A program made the position numbers and the translations under genes. Under the pieces are notes generated by a model, which was given only the letters and a program-made list of their open reading frames with translations, had not been told where the DNA came from and made no database searches. Below are positions 4,868 through 8,008 of a stretch of 8,008 bases of DNA, in pieces. Origin of the DNA: JAITWN01 sp964384095. GTDB lineage: Bacteria; Pseudomonadota; Gammaproteobacteria; SZUA-140. The DNA is taken from contig CAYLKC010000085.1 in assembly GCA_964384095.1 (NCBI GenBank), positions 1 to 8,008 on the forward strand, read 5' to 3'. Positions within the stretch are counted from its first letter, which is position 1, and the number at the start of each line of letters is the position of its first letter.

Positions 4868-6147
4868 GCGCGCAACTGATGGACGACGCGGCCGGCGAGC
4901 AGGGTCGCGGTGACCCGCCCGCGCATCTCCCAGTCGAGATAGGGGGTGTTGCGGCCCTGGCTCGCGAGCGCGGTGGCATCGAGGACCCAGTCGGCCTCGG
5001 GGTCGAAGATGCAGACATCGGCGCGGCTGCCCGGCGTCAGCTCGCCGCCGTCGATGCCGAGGATGCGCGCCGGCTGGAGGCTCAGGCGATCGACCATCGC
5101 CGACAGGTCGATGACGCCGGCATCGACGAGCCTGAGCGCGAGCGGCAGCAGCGTATCGAGCCCGGAGATGCCGGGCGCGGTCTCGCTGAACGGACGCAGC
5201 TTGGCATCGGGTTCGTGCGGCTGGTGGTCGCTGCAGATCGCCGAGATCGCGCCGTCGGCCAGCCACTGGCGCAGACCGTCGCGGTCGCGCAGGGTCCTGA
5301 GCGGCGGCCGCACATGACACTGCGCGTCGAAATCGAGGAGGTCGTTCTCGCACAGGTGCAGGTGATGGATGCTGACGTCGGCGGTGACCGGCAGGCCGTC
5401 GTGACGCGCGCGCGCGATCATCTGCGCCGCCCGCGCGGTCGACAGCAGCGAGAAGTGCACGCGCGCGCCGGTCTGTTCGACCAGCGCCAGCAGCGTCGCG
5501 ACCGCGACGGTCTCGGCGGCGGCCGGGATCGCAGGCAGGCCGAGCCGGGTCGCGACCGCACCGTCGTGGGCCTTGCCGTCGCCGGCGAGCGCATCGTCCT
5601 GGGCGTTGACGAACACCGTCAGACCGAAGCTCGCCGCGTATTCCATCGCCCGCAGCAGGATCAGCGGCGAGCGCAGCGGGCGGAAGCCGTTGCTGACGCC
5701 GGCGCAACCGGCGTCGGCCAGCGCCGCCATCTCGCTCAGGTGTTCGCCGTCGAGCCCGCGGGTCAGCGCGCCGAGCGGGACGACGCGAGCGAGGCCGGCG
5801 GCGGCCGCCTGCCGGCGCACCAGTGCCGCGACCGCGGGCGTGTCGATGACCGGATCGGTGTCCGGCGGACAGCACAGCGTGGTGATGCCGCCCTGCGCCG
5901 CGGCGCGGGTCTCGCTGGCGATCGTCGCCTTGTACTCCTGGCCGGGCTCGCGCAGGCAGGCGCGCAGATCGACGAAGCCGGGACAGACGACGCGGCCCGC
6001 GGCCTCGATGACGCGCTCGGCGCTGAAGCCGTCCGGCGCCCGGCCGACCGCGGCGATGCGGCTGTCGGCGATGAAGACGTCGTGACGGCCGTCGAGGCCG
6101 TTGGCCGGATCGATGACGCGGCCGCCCCGGATCTGCACGCCCATCAT
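4864..6147 (-). CDS. pyrC': Dihydroorotase-like non-catalytic subunit of aspartate transcarbamoylase (PyrC'/PyrX)
   Basis: The 427-residue protein has the amidohydrolase fold of class I dihydroorotase, including PGFVDL (56-61), LREPGQEYK (65-73) and a C-terminal beta-sandwich return. The metal centre is gone: the HxH pair is R62-A-C64, the residue of the D-D-G motif falls in S-N-G (152-154), the later His positions are N181 and about L234, and only D307 of SDHQPH remains. This pattern matches the inactive PyrC' of pseudomonads, which assembles with PyrB into a large holoenzyme and is needed for its activity. The start is the first of two adjacent ATGs; GGAG at 6156-6159 lies 8 nt upstream, and that ATG overlaps the pyrB stop as ATGA. 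A catalytic dihydroorotase must be encoded elsewhere. Confidence 0.9.
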   Translation of the reverse strand: MMGVQIRGGRVIDPANGLDGRHDVFIADSRIAAVGRAPDGFSAERVIEAAGRVVCPGFVDLRACLREPGQEYKATIASETRAAAQGGITTLCCPPDTDPVIDTPAVAALVRRQAAAAGLARVVPLGALTRGLDGEHLSEMAALADAGCAGVSNGFRPLRSPLILLRAMEYAASFGLTVFVNAQDDALAGDGKAHDGAVATRLGLPAIPAAAETVAVATLLALVEQTGARVHFSLLSTARAAQMIARARHDGLPVTADVSIHHLHLCENDLLDFDAQCHVRPPLRTLRDRDGLRQWLADGAISAICSDHQPHEPDAKLRPFSETAPGISGLDTLLPLALRLVDAGVIDLSAMVDRLSLQPARILGIDGGELTPGSRADVCIFDPEADWVLDATALASQGRNTPYLDWEMRGRVTATLLAGRVVHQLRA

Positions 6148-7118
6148 GCCGCGGGCTCCGTCGCCGAGTGCGACATCGCCTTCGACATGATCGCCATGCG
6201 CATCGCGATGCCGTGGGTGACCTGCTCGAGGATCACCGAGCGCGGGCCGTCGGCAACCGTCGAGTCGATCTCGACGCCGCGGTTGATCGGCCCGGGGTGC
6301 ATCACGATCGCGTCCGGCTTCGCCAGCTCGAGCTGGCGCGGGGTCAGGCCGTAGAGGCGGAAGTATTCGTGCTCGCTCGGCAGGAAGGCGCCGGCCATGC
6401 GCTCGCGCTGCAGGCGCAGCATGATGACGACATCGATGTCGCGCAGGCCCTCGCGCAGCTCATGAAAGACATGCACGCCGAGGGTGTGGGCCTCGGCCGG
6501 GATCAGCGTGCGCGGCCCGATCACGCGGACCTCCTCGACGCCGAGCGTCGACAGCGCATGGATCTGCGAGCGGGCGACGCGCGAATGCAGGATGTCGCCG
6601 ACGATCGCGACCTTGAGCTTGTGGAACTCGCCCTTGTGGCGGCGGATCGTGAACATGTCGAGCATCGCCTGGGTCGGGTGCGCGTGGCGGCCGTCGCCGG
6701 CATTGATGACGCTGACATGCGGCGCGGCATGACGGGCGATGAAGTGCGCGGCGCCGCTGTCGGCGTGGCGTACGACGAACATGTCGCAGTGCATCGCCTC
6801 GAGGTTGCGCAGCGTGTCGAGCAGGGACTCGCCCTTGGACGTCGCCGAGGCCGGGATGTTGATGTTCAGCACGTCGGCGGACAGGCGCTTGGCGGCCAGT
6901 TCGAAGGTCGTGCGCGTACGCGTGCTCGATTCGAAGAAGAGATTGACGATGGTCTTGCCGCGCAGCAGCGGCACCTTCTTGACCGTCTGTTCGGCGACCG
7001 AGGACAGCGACTCGGCGGTGTCGAGCAGGTCGGTCAACAGGTCGCGTTTGAGGCCCTCGATCGTCAGGAAATGACGCAGCCTGCCCTGGCCGTCGAGTTG
7101 GAGGTTGCGCCTGTCCAC
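6144..7118 (-). CDS. pyrB: Aspartate carbamoyltransferase catalytic subunit
   Basis: The 324-residue enzyme condenses carbamoyl phosphate with aspartate to carbamoyl-aspartate, the committed step of pyrimidine synthesis. Carbamoyl-phosphate residues are in FFESSTRTRTTFE (61-73), the mobile loop with Lys95 is SATSKGES (91-98), HPTQ is at 147-150, and the signature HPGPINRG is at 274-281. The protein closely follows the pseudomonad form, which works with PyrC' rather than PyrI; no pyrI is seen. The start is GTG at 7118, preceded by AAGGAC that overlaps the end of pyrR with a spacer of about 11-12 nt. The N-terminal LQLDGQGRLRHF supports this start. The gap to pyrR is 8 nt. The stop overlaps the pyrC' start. 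Confidence 0.96.
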   Translation of the reverse strand: MDRRNLQLDGQGRLRHFLTIEGLKRDLLTDLLDTAESLSSVAEQTVKKVPLLRGKTIVNLFFESSTRTRTTFELAAKRLSADVLNINIPASATSKGESLLDTLRNLEAMHCDMFVVRHADSGAAHFIARHAAPHVSVINAGDGRHAHPTQAMLDMFTIRRHKGEFHKLKVAIVGDILHSRVARSQIHALSTLGVEEVRVIGPRTLIPAEAHTLGVHVFHELREGLRDIDVVIMLRLQRERMAGAFLPSEHEYFRLYGLTPRQLELAKPDAIVMHPGPINRGVEIDSTVADGPRSVILEQVTHGIAMRMAIMSKAMSHSATEPAA

Positions 7119-7126
7119 GCGGGGCG

Positions 7127-7651
7127 TCAGTCCTTCTTGCTCGTCGCGCCGACACTGAGGCGGAGCGGGTCCGGCCCGTGCAGCTTGATGTGCTGCCCCT
7201 TCGCCAGCGGGATGCGCAGGCCGGTGACGTCGGCCTGGATCGGCAGCTCGCGGCCGCCGCGCTCGACCAGCGTCGCGAGCAGGATCGACGCCGGGCGGCC
7301 GTAGTCGAAGATCTCGTTCAGTGCCGCGCGGATCGTGCGCCCGGTGTTCAGCACGTCGTCGACGAGGATGATATGGCGGTCGTCGATCGAGACCGGCAGC
7401 TGCGAGGGCCGCACCTGCGGGTGGACGCCGACGCGGGTGAAGTCGTCGCGGTAGAACGAGATGTCGAGCGTCGACAGCGGGTCGCGCAGCTCGAGCAGGC
7501 GGTGCAGGCGCTCGGCGATCCAGACGCCGCCGCTGTAGATACCGGCCATCAGCGGATCGGCGATGCCGCGTTCGGCGAGCAGTCGGCGCAGCGCGTCCGC
7601 CATGTCCCGGACGATCGCGTCCAGGTCGGCTTGTTCAGGGTCTGGGGTCAT
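7127..7651 (-). CDS. pyrR: Bifunctional pyrimidine operon regulator / uracil phosphoribosyltransferase
   Basis: The 174-residue protein has a type I phosphoribosyltransferase fold with the PRPP-binding signature HIILVDDVLNTGRTIRAA (93-110) and the PyrR-typical LDISFYRDDF (62-71). Length is normal for the family. PyrR senses UMP or UTP and PRPP and controls pyr genes; in Bacillus it acts by RNA attenuation, whereas in pseudomonads it is reported to influence pyrB expression by another route. It lies directly upstream of pyrB with an 8-nt gap, consistent with control of its own operon. The ATG at 7651 is the first in frame; the Shine-Dalgarno site is weak. Uracil phosphoribosyltransferase activity is possible but not assured from sequence. 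Confidence 0.93.
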   Translation of the reverse strand: MTPDPEQADLDAIVRDMADALRRLLAERGIADPLMAGIYSGGVWIAERLHRLLELRDPLSTLDISFYRDDFTRVGVHPQVRPSQLPVSIDDRHIILVDDVLNTGRTIRAALNEIFDYGRPASILLATLVERGGRELPIQADVTGLRIPLAKGQHIKLHGPDPLRLSVGATSKKD

Positions 7652-7695
7652 GTCTGGCGGTGTCCCGGGTGGTGGAAATGGTACAGAGTCCGCCT

Positions 7696-7714
7696 CGCCG
7701 CGTCGAGTGCGGCG
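7696..7714 (-). promoter_or_regulatory. GC hairpin immediately after the ruvX stop, in the pyrR leader
   Basis: On the minus strand CGCCGC and GCGGCG pair around the 7-base loop ACTCGAC, starting at the base after the ruvX stop. There is no following U-run, so it is not a standard intrinsic terminator. It lies in the 63-nt ruvX-pyrR gap and could modulate read-through or mRNA processing. In DNA this rich in G and C a 6-bp stem may also be chance. Confidence 0.3.
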
Positions 7715-8008
7715 TCACCCGGCGCCGGTCTCGTTGCCGCGCTTGGGGTCGCGGGCGGCGGACTCGCTGAACCAGGTCTGCAGGATCACCTGGGCGGCGA
7801 CCGCGTCGATGCCGCGCCGCCGGCGCGCGCGCCGGCCGGCCGCGGGATCGTCGTCGCCGCGCGCGTACAGCTGTCCCGCGGCCTCGATCGAGGACAGACG
7901 CTCGTCGATCGGGTGGACCGGCAGGCCGAAGCGGCCTTCGAGCTGGCGCGCGAAGCGGCGCGCGGCATGGGTCATGTCCTGCTCGCTGCCGTCCATGTTG
8001 AGCGGCAG
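7715..8008 (-). CDS. ruvX: Putative pre-16S rRNA nuclease / Holliday junction resolvase-like RuvX, C-terminal part
   Basis: The gene runs off the right edge; 97 residues plus the TGA stop are visible, the first four being LPLN. The peptide matches the second half of YqgF/RuvX: LPLNMDGSEQ, then an ARRFARQLEGRFGLPV helix-strand, the DERLSSIEA motif with the catalytic Glu, and GIDAVAAQVIL with the catalytic Asp. The N-terminal DFG-type Asp lies outside the window. The RNase H-like protein is implicated in 16S rRNA 5'-end maturation. A basic RRARRRR stretch precedes GIDAVAA, and the tail ends NETGAG. Placement of ruvX upstream of pyrR-pyrB is a common gammaproteobacterial arrangement. The gene may be cotranscribed with pyrR. 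Confidence 0.93.
   Translation of the reverse strand: MPLNMDGSEQDMTHAARRFARQLEGRFGLPVHPIDERLSSIEAAGQLYARGDDDPAAGRRARRRRGIDAVAAQVILQTWFSESAARDPKRGNETGAG

Noticed and set aside
4868..5875. Upstream in-frame extension of the pyrK-like gene to 626 residues
   Set aside because: The extra part is an Arg/Ala-rich out-of-frame reading of pyrC' with no domain; the ATGA overlap start is the natural one.

Overview
The window is high-GC chromosomal DNA. It most resembles a gammaproteobacterium of the Pseudomonas/Chromatiales type rather than an enteric. The main reason is the order ruvX-pyrR-pyrB-pyrC', with a PyrB very like the pseudomonad class A enzyme and a dihydroorotase-like partner that has lost its metal-binding histidines. 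Genus cannot be fixed from the sequence alone.

Layout, left to right. (1) Bases 1-101 hold the last codons of a plus-strand gene, by its C-terminal signature pntB (beta subunit of proton-translocating NAD(P) transhydrogenase). (2) Bases 152-295 hold a cluster of G/C-rich palindromic repeats. (3) A minus-strand TPR-sulfotransferase gene (283-2028) is convergent with pntB; its last codons and stop lie inside a repeat unit. (4) A second cluster of the same repeats fills 2067-2244. (5) A minus-strand FAD/NAD disulfide-reductase-like flavoprotein occupies 2251-3789. (6) A different element, a 109-bp nested inverted repeat with 29-bp perfect arms, sits at 3834-3942. (7) From 3995 to the right edge runs the pyrimidine cluster, all minus strand, transcribed ruvX -> pyrR -> pyrB -> pyrC' -> pyrK-like.

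How the genes work together. PyrB makes carbamoyl-aspartate. PyrC' is probably a non-catalytic scaffold for PyrB. PyrR is the likely UMP/PRPP-sensing regulator. The PyrK-like protein would pass electrons from dihydroorotate oxidation to NAD(P)+, but no PyrD partner is visible. pyrB/pyrC' and pyrC'/pyrK overlap by ATGA, so the three appear translationally coupled. ruvX precedes pyrR by 63 nt and may share a transcript. The flavoprotein and sulfotransferase genes follow in the same direction but are separated from the operon and from each other by the repeat elements, so they may be independent units.

The least ordinary features are the two families of palindromic DNA, the repeat-bracketed sulfotransferase gene, and the pyrK-like gene coupled to a pseudo-dihydroorotase. 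I see no CRISPR array, transposase, tRNA, rRNA or new defence-type system.
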